Shown: positions 36,030-45,582 of the stretch, in pieces
Position numbering within the stretch: the first letter of the stretch is position 1
How the letters are laid out: each line of letters starts with the position of its first letter
Assembly (NCBI RefSeq): GCF_021347895.1
Contig: NC_067131.1
Location: forward strand, 6,290,653-6,354,652
Length of the DNA: 64,000 nucleotides
Direction: 5' to 3'
Source of the DNA: Acanthochromis polyacanthus
Taxonomy: Eukaryota > Chordata > Actinopteri > Pomacentridae
Position numbers and translations under genes: made by a program
Notes under the pieces: generated by a model
What the model was told of the DNA's origin: nothing
The model's database searches: none
What the model saw: only the letters and a program-made list of their open reading frames with translations

Positions 36030-36343
36030 ACAGATTCTTGTTTTGGACATTGCAAAACAAGCCTCCATGGGCACATAGAGCAACGTTTTTTGCATAAGCG
36101 TTTTTTGCATTGCGTTATTGATACTCAAAGCTGCAGCTAAAGTGTTTATCGGCCACATGTTTCATCACAAGTACACACGTGTAGCGGTTTTATCACTTAA
36201 TCTTGTTGACTCATTTATCCGATGCAGTAACTAAAGGGAACACTGTGTTTTGAAAAGGAAATGTAGTGTGTAAACCTGAGAAATGATGAAGAAATGGAAA
36301 TCAGCTAAAGACTGAAAGGTCAGAAAGAGAGAGATGTTGGGGA

Positions 36344-36349
36344 AATAAA
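36344..36349 (+). terminator. Polyadenylation signal AATAAA, synpo2l
   Basis: A canonical AATAAA lies 315 bases after the stop codon, the first good signal downstream. Longer 3' UTRs running into the following repeat cannot be excluded. Confidence 0.55.
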
Positions 36350-36517
36350 GATATGTAAATATTGTATTGAATGACGAAGAATTGAGTGTAAACAAAAAAA
36401 AGAAGAGCAGAGGATGTGCAATGATGAGACTGAGGATGGCAAAAAGATTAAAAGAAAAGCACAGGGAGCACAGATGTAGTGACGCAGTAGATATAATGTC
36501 TGATATGAGTGAAAGAG

Positions 36518-36898
36518 CCTGTCCTCAAACCAAAAACGACCACATAGGTCGTCTGTACACGCCCGTATTACGACCCAGTGTTACGTTTTGACTATGCGAC
36601 CTCTGGCGGTTGAGTAAATATCGACACTCTGGAGTCGCAGGTGAAACGTCATCATGAACAAACTTTTATCTAACACTATCCCTGTCCCTATCCCTAACCC
36701 TAACCTTAACCATAACCCTAAAAACGTGTTGGGAAAGTGAGAAAAAAGCCGTTTTGCGACGGAAAAGCCGTTTCGCGAATTAAATCCCGTAATGCGTTCG
36801 TTTTCCCCGTAGGGGCGCAAACGTTCATACGACCGCATAGGTCGTATTCCGGTGCACGGTGCAAACGACCGATGCGGTCGTATGAATTGGAGGACAGG
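36518..36898. mobile_element. CpG-rich 381-bp MITE-like element with telomere-like core
   Basis: CCTGTCCTC at the left and GAGGACAGG at the right are inverted. Inside, ACGACCACATAGGTCGT and ACGACCGCATAGGTCGTAT-type palindromes lie at each end. The centre has CCCTAACCCTAACCTTAACC. CpG content is far above the surroundings. No clear target duplication was found. Confidence 0.55.
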
Positions 36899-38207
36899 TT
36901 GGAGCGAAAGGTGCAGATTTGACTTCACAATCCGTTAACATCCAACAATACCTGTTGCTATGTAGCAGTATCATAGTGGAAAAGTTGCATTACTAGCAGT
37001 CAGAAGCTACTCCTCCTCCTTCTGTTATAGATATTCTAAGGATTTGTGTTTGGCTGTGTTGAGTGTCTTTTTGTAGTGTGCTTTGTTTTCAGTAGTTTTT
37101 CATGGGGTGAGGAGCACAGCTGTCATGAAGACGGGAAAAAGCCTTTTACAGTAGACTTGATTTCTCATCTGTTGATACGAAACAAGAGCGATATAACATG
37201 TCTGTTTAGCTGTGATTCTTTTCCACAGAGACATGCAGCCGGAATAAAAATAGACATGACTCACCTCAGCTGTCATTCTGTCTCTCCCTGTCCCTGTGTC
37301 ACCCACGTCACCACCCGCTCCCACACTGGGGCCCAAAGTCGCCTCTCTCCATTAGTTTTCACCTTTTTCTCTCTTTTGAGCATCTATTGGCTCCTCTAAT
37401 AGCTCCATTGTTATCTCCTAATTGGGTAGTTTTGACGTCACACTCAATTATTTTGGGCACCAGGAATATGGTTTTGGCAGTAGTTCTACCTTCCACCACA
37501 TGGAGGCAGTGTAGGATTGGCCATCCAGACATGTTGCATCATTACAGTTTATAGCCTCTTAGCTTGTCGCCTCTCAGATTTTACTGGTAAAATGTCATTT
37601 ACACTTAACAGTTATAAGCACTTAGCTCTTTTATGTTATTTATTCTACATCCTAACTGTGACTACAGCAAATATTTTGCCACCCAACCCACCAAGAAGAG
37701 GAAAAAGCATTTCAAATGAATTGAAATTCATTTATTTTTCCTGCTATTTCTGCTTCAATGTTTGATTACTACACTTGACAATGTCCTTGTAGGATTGTTT
37801 GCCTACGTTTCGGAACAGTTTAACGACAGCCGACTGATGGCCTTGGAGCTGTGAAACCCAAGCATGGCCACAGAAAGGGATCTAACCTCTGACCCTTGAC
37901 TGGGATCAGGTGACAGGCGGCGCTAACTTTAGCTGCTAACTTTAGTCCCGTTCAGGTCCGAAGGTAAGTTTAGCTGCTGTGCTTTGGGATGGGAAAACAC
38001 ATTCAAAATCCTTCCAGTGTGTAGCTTATTATTTCGTCTGCAAACTAGCTATATGGGATTTTAAGAAACACATAAACTGCCCCTATAGTAATGACCAAAG
38101 TGCTTTTTAAACTATTGGCCATTTCCCTGATATCAGTTCTACAGCTCTTTCTCTCTTTCAGTCCCTCCCCTCTTCCCTGTTAATTCCTCTCTTGCTCAGT
38201 TGCACAA

Positions 38208-38209
<2 letters not shown>

Positions 38210-38292
<83 letters not shown>
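38210..38292. repeat. CA microsatellite 1
   Basis: About 41 uninterrupted AC units. Confidence 0.95.
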
Positions 38293-38293
<1 letters not shown>

Positions 38294-38729
38294 CCCATTT
38301 CACCTATTTTTGGAGCCGTTAATCTCCAGCTATTTGGCCCGGTGCTAAACTCTTAATTCTGATGGCTTTTTTACAATGTGATTGAGAGTGCAGGGGAAGT
38401 GCTACCTCGTGCATCCTCTCTCCTCCACTGCTGCTCTGCCAGAGAAGATCTTTGCTCTTACCATGTTTCAGTGACGGCAGAGTCGAGCGTTTTGGGTCAA
38501 GGGTCAAGGTTTGGGGGCAGGCCAGGCGGTGGACAGCTAATGATTGTTTTCATTCTCGTGGATCAGTCATTTTAATAATATTATTTCAGAAAAAACATTC
38601 CTCTGCTGTTTTCAGACGCATGATAAATTGATTTATTTGGCTCAAGAAAGTATTAGTAATGGTAAATCTGTAAAAAAAAGCAACTGGAGTGGTTGTAAAC
38701 ACACATCATGATAGATTTACTGCCCAGCT

Positions 38730-38752
38730 ACACACACACACATACACACACA

Positions 38753-38828
<76 letters not shown>
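38730..38828. repeat. CA microsatellite 2
   Basis: About 48 AC units with two ATAC interruptions near the left end. Confidence 0.95.
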
Positions 38829-38830
<2 letters not shown>

Positions 38831-38924
38831 CCTACATATCAAGGTCACTTGACCTATTTAATTTCAGGACTTCCACCGCCGTGTGGCTCCTTGGATTGCA
38901 GTGATTGTTGGTCGGTGGATCCGT

Positions 38925-39040
38925 CTTGGTGGTCCAGACTGAAATATCTCAAGAGATATCGGACCTTCATGGTTCCTCGACAAGGAACTATAAAAACTTG
39001 GTGATCCTCTGACTATTCCTCTAGTGTCACTGTGAGGTTG
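38925..39040 (+). repeat. Dispersed fish repeat, second copy
   Basis: GGTCCAGACTGAAATATCTC and TTGGTGATCCTCTGACT match the copy at 31356-31620. Confidence 0.55.
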
Positions 39041-39296
39041 TAGTTTGCATGAGTGACATGTGTTGACAGCTATTGAATTGATTGTTATGAAGTATATTTG
39101 TTTTATTGTCTATATTTTTAAGTGCAAAATAGCAAATGTGAAAAGCATGCTAACAAACTAAACTAATGGTGAACATAGTAAGCATTAAACCTGCTAAACT
39201 TTAGATTATCTTTGCCATTGTGAGTGATGTTAGCATTGTATCTAAATATGGTCTCGTACAGCACTAGCATTGATTTACTGCTGTAATCCATTCTCT

Positions 39297-39388
39297 ACAT
39301 ACCGCTTTATCCTCACTAGGGTCGCGGGGGGTGCTGGAGCCTATCCCAGCTGACTCGGGCGAAGGCAGGGGACACCCTGGACAGGTTT
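39297..39388 (-). repeat. Tail of the SINE-like repeat found at 45128-45472
   Basis: Read on the minus strand it gives GTCAGCTGGGATAGGCTCCA, CCCCCCGCGACCCTAGTGAG and GATAAAGCGGTATGTAGAGA, matching the 3' part of the copy next to myoz1. Confidence 0.65.
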
Positions 39389-39574
39389 TACCGCTGTAAT
39401 GACAGATTTAATTTTTTAAGTTGTTGTGACGACCTAATAATTATACATCTAGCAATTATGAAGTGACATTTTTGCATCCAACAGATGGATTAAGTCCAGC
39501 ACTCACTTTCTATTAGCTCTGTGTTTGGTCTCAACCAACTCCTAACAGAAATACCTGTCTCTATAGCTGCTAAA

Positions 39575-40092
39575 TACACTCAACAAAAATATAAACGCAA
39601 CACTTTTGTTTTTTGCTCCCATTTTTTATGAGATGAACTCAAAGATCTAAAACTTTTTCCACATACACAATATCACTATTTCTCTCAAATATTGTTCACA
39701 AATCTGTCTAAATCTGTGATGGTGAGCACTTCTCCTTTGCTGAGATAATCCATCCCACCTCACAGGTGTGCCATATCAAGATGCTGATTAGACACCATGA
39801 TTAGTGCACAGGTGTGCCTTAGACTGCCCACAATAAAAGGACACTCTGAAAGGTGCAGTTTTGTTTCATTGGGGGGTCCACTCCTCTTCAATGGCTGTTC
39901 GAAGTTGCTGGATATTGGCGGGAACTGGTACACACTGTTGTATACGCCGATCCAGAGCATCCCAAACATGCTCAATGGGTGACATGTCCAGTGAGTATGC
40001 TGGCCATGCAAGAACTGGGATGTTTTCAGCTTCCAAGAATTGTGTTCAGATCCTTGCAACATGGGGCCGTGCATTATCCTGTCTCATGTAGA
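39575..40092 (-). mobile_element. Tc1-like transposon 3' half with decayed transposase
   Basis: The terminus TACACTCAACAAAAATATAA is a well-known fish Tc1-type end. On the minus strand, allowing for frame breaks, MRQDNARPHVARI, FLEAENIPVLAWPAYS, DMSPIEHVWDALDRRI and VPVPANIQQLRTAIEEEW are readable: the DD34E-type catalytic half. Frameshifts and stops make it inactive. Confidence 0.8.
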
Positions 40093-40099
40093 ACAGTAA

Positions 40100-40472
40100 A
40101 TGGTTTCTGTGTATAGTCTCTCCAATTTCAGCCCATTGAAGCATGTAAATCCTCCAGAGAACTCATAGGTGTCTTGGTGGCAGTCACTTGTCTCTTTTTG
40201 CACTGTCACTCAATTTCTGAGGTCAGCCTGCTCTAGGCAGATTTATGCATGTGCTTAACAGTACTCCAAGGGATATTCAGGGGCATTTTCTTGTATCCAT
40301 CTTCTGACTTATGCTTTTTAATAACATTTTCACGAGCTGCTTGGAATATTTTTTTGTCTTGTGTTTTCCTTTGCATAAAGAAATACATTCCCATCATATG
40401 ATGATGCACACAAGGCAAATTGGTGCATATAAATTCAGTAAAATGCAGGAAAATTAAGTGTTTGATACACAA
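40100..40472 (-). mobile_element. Tc1-like transposase N-terminal fragment, decayed
   Basis: The minus strand encodes KKHKSEDGYKKMPLNIPWST followed by VKHMHK, matching the helix-turn-helix DNA-binding region of Tc1 transposases. It lies just upstream, in the same direction, of the catalytic fragment at 39575-40092. The two may be one element with an internal deletion. Confidence 0.6.
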
Positions 40473-40755
40473 AATTTCCTAAGGGAGAATGTCCAGACCC
40501 TGCATGATCTGTGTTCTCTACAATGCTGAAGTAAAATATTAGTTGCATTTTAGTAATTTGTCAAATTGCAAATAAGTTGTTATATTTGACATCCTATATC
40601 AGAAAATGTACATTTATTTTATGTTCGAATTAATAGATAAATAAAACTAAGCCATTATCTATGAGTGCCACTCATTTTGCCAACTTCTGAACTCAAAGCA
40701 CCACACCCACCTCCCTCTATACCCTCTACTCAATTCACCCCACCCTCCTCTCCAG

Positions 40756-40932
40756 CCCCCCCAGGCCTGGTCCATAGCAGTGGAGCAGCCCTGCCGATAG
40801 GGTTTCACTCTCTGCGGGGCGAAGAGGAGGGCAGGCAGTACAATACAAGCTCCGGGACACAAATCTACCTGGAAATCAAGATTCCTGTTCCTCTGGGACC
40901 TGTGTCTTCCTGTGGATACCTGGGTCTTGCAG
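40756..40932 (+). CDS. Exon-like segment between synpo2l and myoz1 (possible alternative 3' exon)
   Basis: A pyrimidine-rich tract and CTCCAG precede 177 open bases ending CTTGCAG before GTAAGA, a near-perfect donor. The frame encodes PPGLVHSSGAALPIGFHSLR, GEEEGRQYNTSSGTQIYLEI and KIPVPLGPVSSCGYLGLA. Entry and exit are both phase 1. This phase fits the internal donor at 35910 in synpo2l exon 5. It also fits myoz1 exon 2, where it would be a 5' exon. I do not recognise the peptide. Expression is untested. Confidence 0.4.
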
Positions 40933-41516
40933 GTAAGACGCTCGAGAGGCCAAAAATATGTGCTAGGATCGATGAAAACCCGAAGAAATATTTCTCACAC
41001 GTGTCTGGAATGTTTGTGGATTATCTGGCACTCATGGTCGCATCAGCGCAAGTAGACAGCTTAATATATTGGAGATTTGTAGTCAGCAGATTTTGGCTGC
41101 AGGAGGAGCCTCTGTGGCCTGTGGAGACTCTGGAACGGAATGAATTAATGAAAGAGAAAATAAAAAAACTGATGCTAAAAGGTTTATAGCAGAATGGATG
41201 ATTTCTTATGGAAAAAAATAATTTAAAAAAATCACCTCAGCTGCTCAAGAAAGCCTTTAAATTCATTCTATAGCATGCATGGTGTGAAAATTACATTAAG
41301 ACGGACACTTTATTGATTAAAAAAGTTAATTTAAAAACCAATTAAACCAAATCTGAATCGGAGTGAGCCGGTTGGTGAACGTCTTCCTACCCTCCGAGCA
41401 CCTCTTACCTAACGCTGCAGTCTGTGAGGAATGTGGCCCTCTGCAGTGGAGTTTTTAGTTCGAGGGGATGTATGTGTGTATTTGGGAATGTGCTGACTGA
41501 TGCCCTTCCTCCCCAG

Positions 41517-41749
41517 CTGTCCCCTCGAGATTTATCTGGAGCTATAACCGGCTGGTCGAGGGGGACAGGAGCGCCTCTTCACTTAGAGAGGCGGTAACAG
41601 GACCCAGGCCCCTCGCGCACAGCTCCTGTAGTTGTCATCAGCGCAGCCTCCATCTTGCATTTCCCCGAACATCCAAAAACACCTGTAATCTCCAGTTTTT
41701 AATCCACCGGCCACTGACTCACATTAATCACCAGAGAAAAGCTATTTGA
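41517..41749 (+). CDS. Second exon-like segment, possible terminal exon
   Basis: CCTTCCTCCCCAG precedes an open stretch that, entered in phase 1, reads VPSRFIWSYNRLVEGDRSAS and continues for 76 complete codons to TGA at 41747-41749. It is phase-compatible with the exon-like segment ending at 40932. No known domain is recognised, and 76 open codons can arise by chance, so this is tentative. Confidence 0.25.
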
Positions 41750-43296
41750 GTGCAAATCAGTGTGTGTGTGTGTGAGCGTGTGAGCATGTGTTTGAGTGTT
41801 CCGGTGCATTTGTATGTACGTTGGGAGCTGATGACAGTCCTACTCACCAGTGCACTATAGAACATGGGCTCATAAAAATAGCTCACACAGGACCGAATCC
41901 CCGGCTAGGAAATGAGCTTCAATTACAGCGGATGAAAAGCAATTACATTAACTGTCTCCCTGTAGACGGGTCCTCCTGCTTTTCCTCTTGTAGTGGGACT
42001 CACCTCCAGCTTTACATAATTGCTTTCGACCTGAGCAGTTGACAGCGACATACTGCCAGGCCCCATCTGAGCGGTTAGTCAAGAGAGACTCTAGCTGCCA
42101 TCGGGAATTACTGTCCTCAAGGGCATGCAGGGGTTGTATACTATGCTTAAAGTGTGTTTAACTTAATTAGGGAACCAGTGAGGTTCTGCTGGATTCTGTC
42201 GCATACAAAAATCTCCTGGGAATAAGTTTTTACCTTCTTCTTGAATATTCATGGACGTGTTTCGCACTTTGTTGTGTCACATTTCACTGCCGGTGTGCAT
42301 CTTGTTGCTAATTCTGTCATGCTCTCTGCCGGACACCTGACAGGTGTTAGTGAAAAGAAACTGTCAATATTAGCTTAAGACTTTCTGTAATAAATTTGCC
42401 AATGTATTGAAAGAACACAGTAAAATACGAAGGGGACACAAAAGTGCTCTACTGAAAAAGTAAAATCCAATTGAATAAATCATGGACAAACAATTCAGAA
42501 TTCATGTTAACAATAAGACATATGGATCTGCTTATTTTGTACCTCACACATATTGTAGTTATCTCTGCCTGCGTGGTTTTGAAACTAAAAATGTCACAGT
42601 GGCTTGTATATTTATTGCGGTTATATGCTAAAATATTTGCAAAACTCCTGCAGTGACTACAACAATTTCATATGTGGCATTTTCTCTCTGTTTTCAAATG
42701 TGCATTAAGTGATTTTTTTTTTTTTGGAACTTGGGGGCAGCAAACCAACCTACAAACCACAAATACTCCAAAAAAAATCAAAACAAATTTGGACAGAAGC
42801 GTGTCTAAGGCAGGATGGCATCATTTGTGTGCTTCCAAAACTGTCATACAATAAGAGTTGATTTGATTTTCAGGCAAAAAACAGGTTTAGTAAAAGATCA
42901 TAGTTTGCGTTAAAAGATTACTGTACACTGAAGGATCGTAATCACCCACGTGATTATGGTTCGGCTATGATCCTTCACATGAGTTGGAAAAAAGTGCTTG
43001 TCAGATGGAAACTTGAAACAAACAGCTGGCTCCGGCATTAAGTCAGATGTTTTGCTGACCCGTCTATCCACCCCAACCCTCTACCTCCACAGACCCTGCA
43101 GGAATGTCTCTGCACAAGCTACAGTTCTCTTTACTCCTGTCATAATTACAACAGTCATGAGATAACTTTGTTACTTGAAAATTTGAAGCTTTTTTCTGAA
43201 ACAAATGATGCTGTCGTTCTTCTACTGAAAACACAACTGCTACTAAACAGCTATACGGAGTTTCTACTACAGCTATTATAGACATATGATGAGTGC
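41750..43296. other. Intergenic stretch without recognised genes
   Basis: No conserved peptide or splice-bounded frame was recognised. A TG run lies near 41.76 kb and a small hairpin at 42929-42977. Confidence 0.5.
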
Positions 43297-43304
43297 ATTC
43301 ATAC

Positions 43305-43829
43305 CAGGCGTGAACTAACCGTGACGTCACCCGTTGGTTTCAACGCTGAGAAAATGAAGCCCGGATTTTGCTACTTCCTGGTCGCCGTTTTGGATTTTTT
43401 GGAGCCAGTGACGTAAAAAGCGTCATCAAACAGGCTGGACCGGAGAGCAACTCGGAGCAGGATTGGCTGAGGACTCTCTTATCCCGCCCACATTTTACCA
43501 CAGAGGCTTCTGTTGCTGTCCATCAAGTATAGCCACGCCCCCTGGCTCCGCCAACTTTAACGATTTATTTAAAATTCAGTATTGATTTATTTTAAGATCG
43601 GCCACCTGATCTCTCATTTTGACCATGAAAACTAACGGGAAAAAAATCCTGAGTTGTAGAACATCAGTCTATCAAATTTTATTTTTTCCAAAAATGAATT
43701 GGGGTCTATGGAGAAAAAGCTTTTTGGAGCCAACCCTAGCGGACGGCGTGATATTGCAAGTTTTTGACACTTCCGGGTTGGCTTCAATTTTGGAGCCAGA
43801 TGCTACGTCCACTATATATACAGTCTATG
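43305..43829 (+). mobile_element. 525-bp hAT-like repeat, copy 2
   Basis: It runs from CAGGCGTGAAC to CAGTCTATG with a perfect 8-bp flanking duplication ATTCATAC (43297-43304 and 43830-43837). It is the reverse-oriented match of 27034-27559. CA...TG ends and the 8-bp duplication fit hAT, though the terminal inverted repeats are poor. Confidence 0.75.
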
Positions 43830-44689
43830 ATTCATACCACACTGTTCATACTGTAACATACTATGTACCTGTGCTCTATAAAATGCACTTTACAGCTGCT
43901 TTTGCACCTCTAGTTGAATGCTAAAATGTCTTTTGTTGTCTTGGTATTTTTACTCTGTGCATTGTAATCTAATCTAAACACAAAATGTACATATCTTAAC
44001 CTGGATAAAGTTATCAAACAGTTGCCTATTTACACCTCAAATAGACATTAAGCAATATTCATATTGTCTCGTGTTGTTAGAACCCTAATATGTCTAGGTC
44101 CAATAGCCACTCTTCTTTTAACTCTGCTTTTGGTCTCCATCTGGAAACATGCAACTTTGTTGACTGTTTGGTGTTATACAGGTGTTGTATGATGGGTTTA
44201 GCAAAGCTTTTCAGCTGAAAACAGTGATGGATGATTAAAAAAATCAATAAGACTAAACCAAACAGCAAAACTACTTATTGCAAAGACGAAACGACGGACT
44301 AAGAGAGGTAAAAACATTAAGTCGACCTGAGGCGAACTGGCGATACTTTGGTGTGTTACGCTCAGTCGCATGATCTATTGTTCGTATTAAAATCTTCGCT
44401 GGTGCACTTTTAAAGTTTCTAAATGTAAATATATCAAAGCTTTAGTTAAAATATGAATGCTTTTTTGCATCTTGAGCATTTGACCATGTAAGTAGCAGTT
44501 TTACATAGATGGAGTTTTCTTAATCAGCTGGTGAAAACTGTAAGAGGCTGATAAAAGATGCATTGTCAACATTTCCAAATATTGTTTTTGGACTGTATCT
44601 GTGTGCTTTTCTAAGCTGCATTTTTAGTTTCAATGGCAGAATGGCTAAAAGTGAGTATTATTATTGAAACATCATTTGGACATCATTCA

Positions 44690-45127
44690 GATGACTCCAT
44701 CTTATCTATCACTCCTTTTAATTCCATCGAATAGGTCCTACAGTCTCCGATCTCAGAACCTTTTACATTTTATTGTCCCTAAGGTCAGAACAGTAATGGG
44801 GAAGAAAGCTTTTAGATTTTCTGCTCCAAGTACGTGGAACACTTTGCAGTCAGAGCTCAAACTCCAAAATTTGGTATCTCTGAATGTTTTTAAGTCTATG
44901 ATAAACGTCATTACATCCAGGCTTCAGGAATGCAAATGTCCAATTTAACTGAAGTGTCTGACTAATCCTTTGAACTCTTTTAACTAAGTTTTTTCTGTAT
45001 TTGTAACGTGTTGAAACTTTATGTGCTGCCAGTCTTAGCCAGGTCTCTCTTGTAAAAGAGATCTTGGATCTCAATGGGACAAACCTGGTTAAATAAAGGT
45101 TATAATAATAATAATAATAATCATTTG
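44690..45127 (+). mobile_element. LINE 3' end with C-terminal ORF2 remnant
   Basis: A frame encodes YSLRSQNLLHFIVPKVRTVM, GKKAFRFSAPSTWNTLQSEL and LNVFKSMI, the C-terminus common in fish non-LTR retrotransposons. The tail GGTTAAATAAAGGTTATAAT and an (ATA)n run close it. Confidence 0.75.
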
Positions 45128-45472
45128 AGGCTGCACAGTGGAGTAAGTGGTTAGCACTTTCGCCTTGCAGCAAGAAGATCCCTGGTTCGAATCCCGGGGT
45201 GGGCCTGGGATCTTTCTGCATGGAGTTTGCATGTTCTCCCTGTGCATGCGTGGGTTTTCTCCGGGTACTCCGGCTTCCTCCCACAGTCCAAAAATATGCT
45301 GAGGTTAATTGGTTACTCTAAATTGTCCGTAGGTGTCAATGCGAGTGTGAGTGTTCGTCTGTATATGTAGCCCTGAGACAGACTGGCAACCTGTCAGCTG
45401 GGATAGGCTCCAGCACCCCCCGCGACCCTACTGAGGATAAAGAGGTGTATAGAGAATGGATGGATGGATAAT
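45128..45472 (+). mobile_element. SINE-like dispersed repeat ending 23 bases before the myoz1 coding exon
   Basis: It starts GGCTGCACAGTGGAGTAAGT, contains GGTTCGAATCCCGGGG (resembling a tRNA-type B box), CTCCGGGTACTCCGGCTTCC, and ends GATGGATGGATGG. This family is widespread in fish genomes. Its 3' edge nearly touches the branch-point/acceptor region of myoz1. Confidence 0.7.
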
Positions 45473-45497
45473 CATTTGTCTGTTCTGTCTTTTAGCC

Positions 45498-45582
45498 ATG
45501 CCTATCTCAACTCCTGCCCCTCCCAACAAGAAGAAGAAGGCCAACAAGATCATCACTGACCTGTCCAACATCAGTCAGAATG
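45498..45582 (+). CDS. myoz1: myoz1 first coding exon (residues 1-28)
   Basis: Acceptor TCTTTTAG at 45494-45495 is followed by CC and the ATG, so the 5' UTR must continue in an upstream exon. It encodes MPISTPAPPNKKKKANKIIT and DLSNISQN; the donor is AATG before GTAAAA. Confidence 0.92.

Noticed and set aside
36680..36720. Telomeric array
   Set aside because: Only a few degenerate CCCTAA units inside a transposon-like element; not a chromosome end.
38689..39004. His/Thr-repeat frames across the CA microsatellite
   Set aside because: Products of dinucleotide repeat translation with no family similarity.
40665..41189. 174-codon open frame treated as one continuous protein
   Set aside because: A strong donor at 40932/40933 and loss of exon-like character afterwards suggest that only 40756-40932 could be an exon.
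45180..45200. tRNA gene suggested by GGTTCGAATCCC
   Set aside because: Only the B-box-like segment is present; there is no cloverleaf. It belongs to a dispersed SINE-like repeat.
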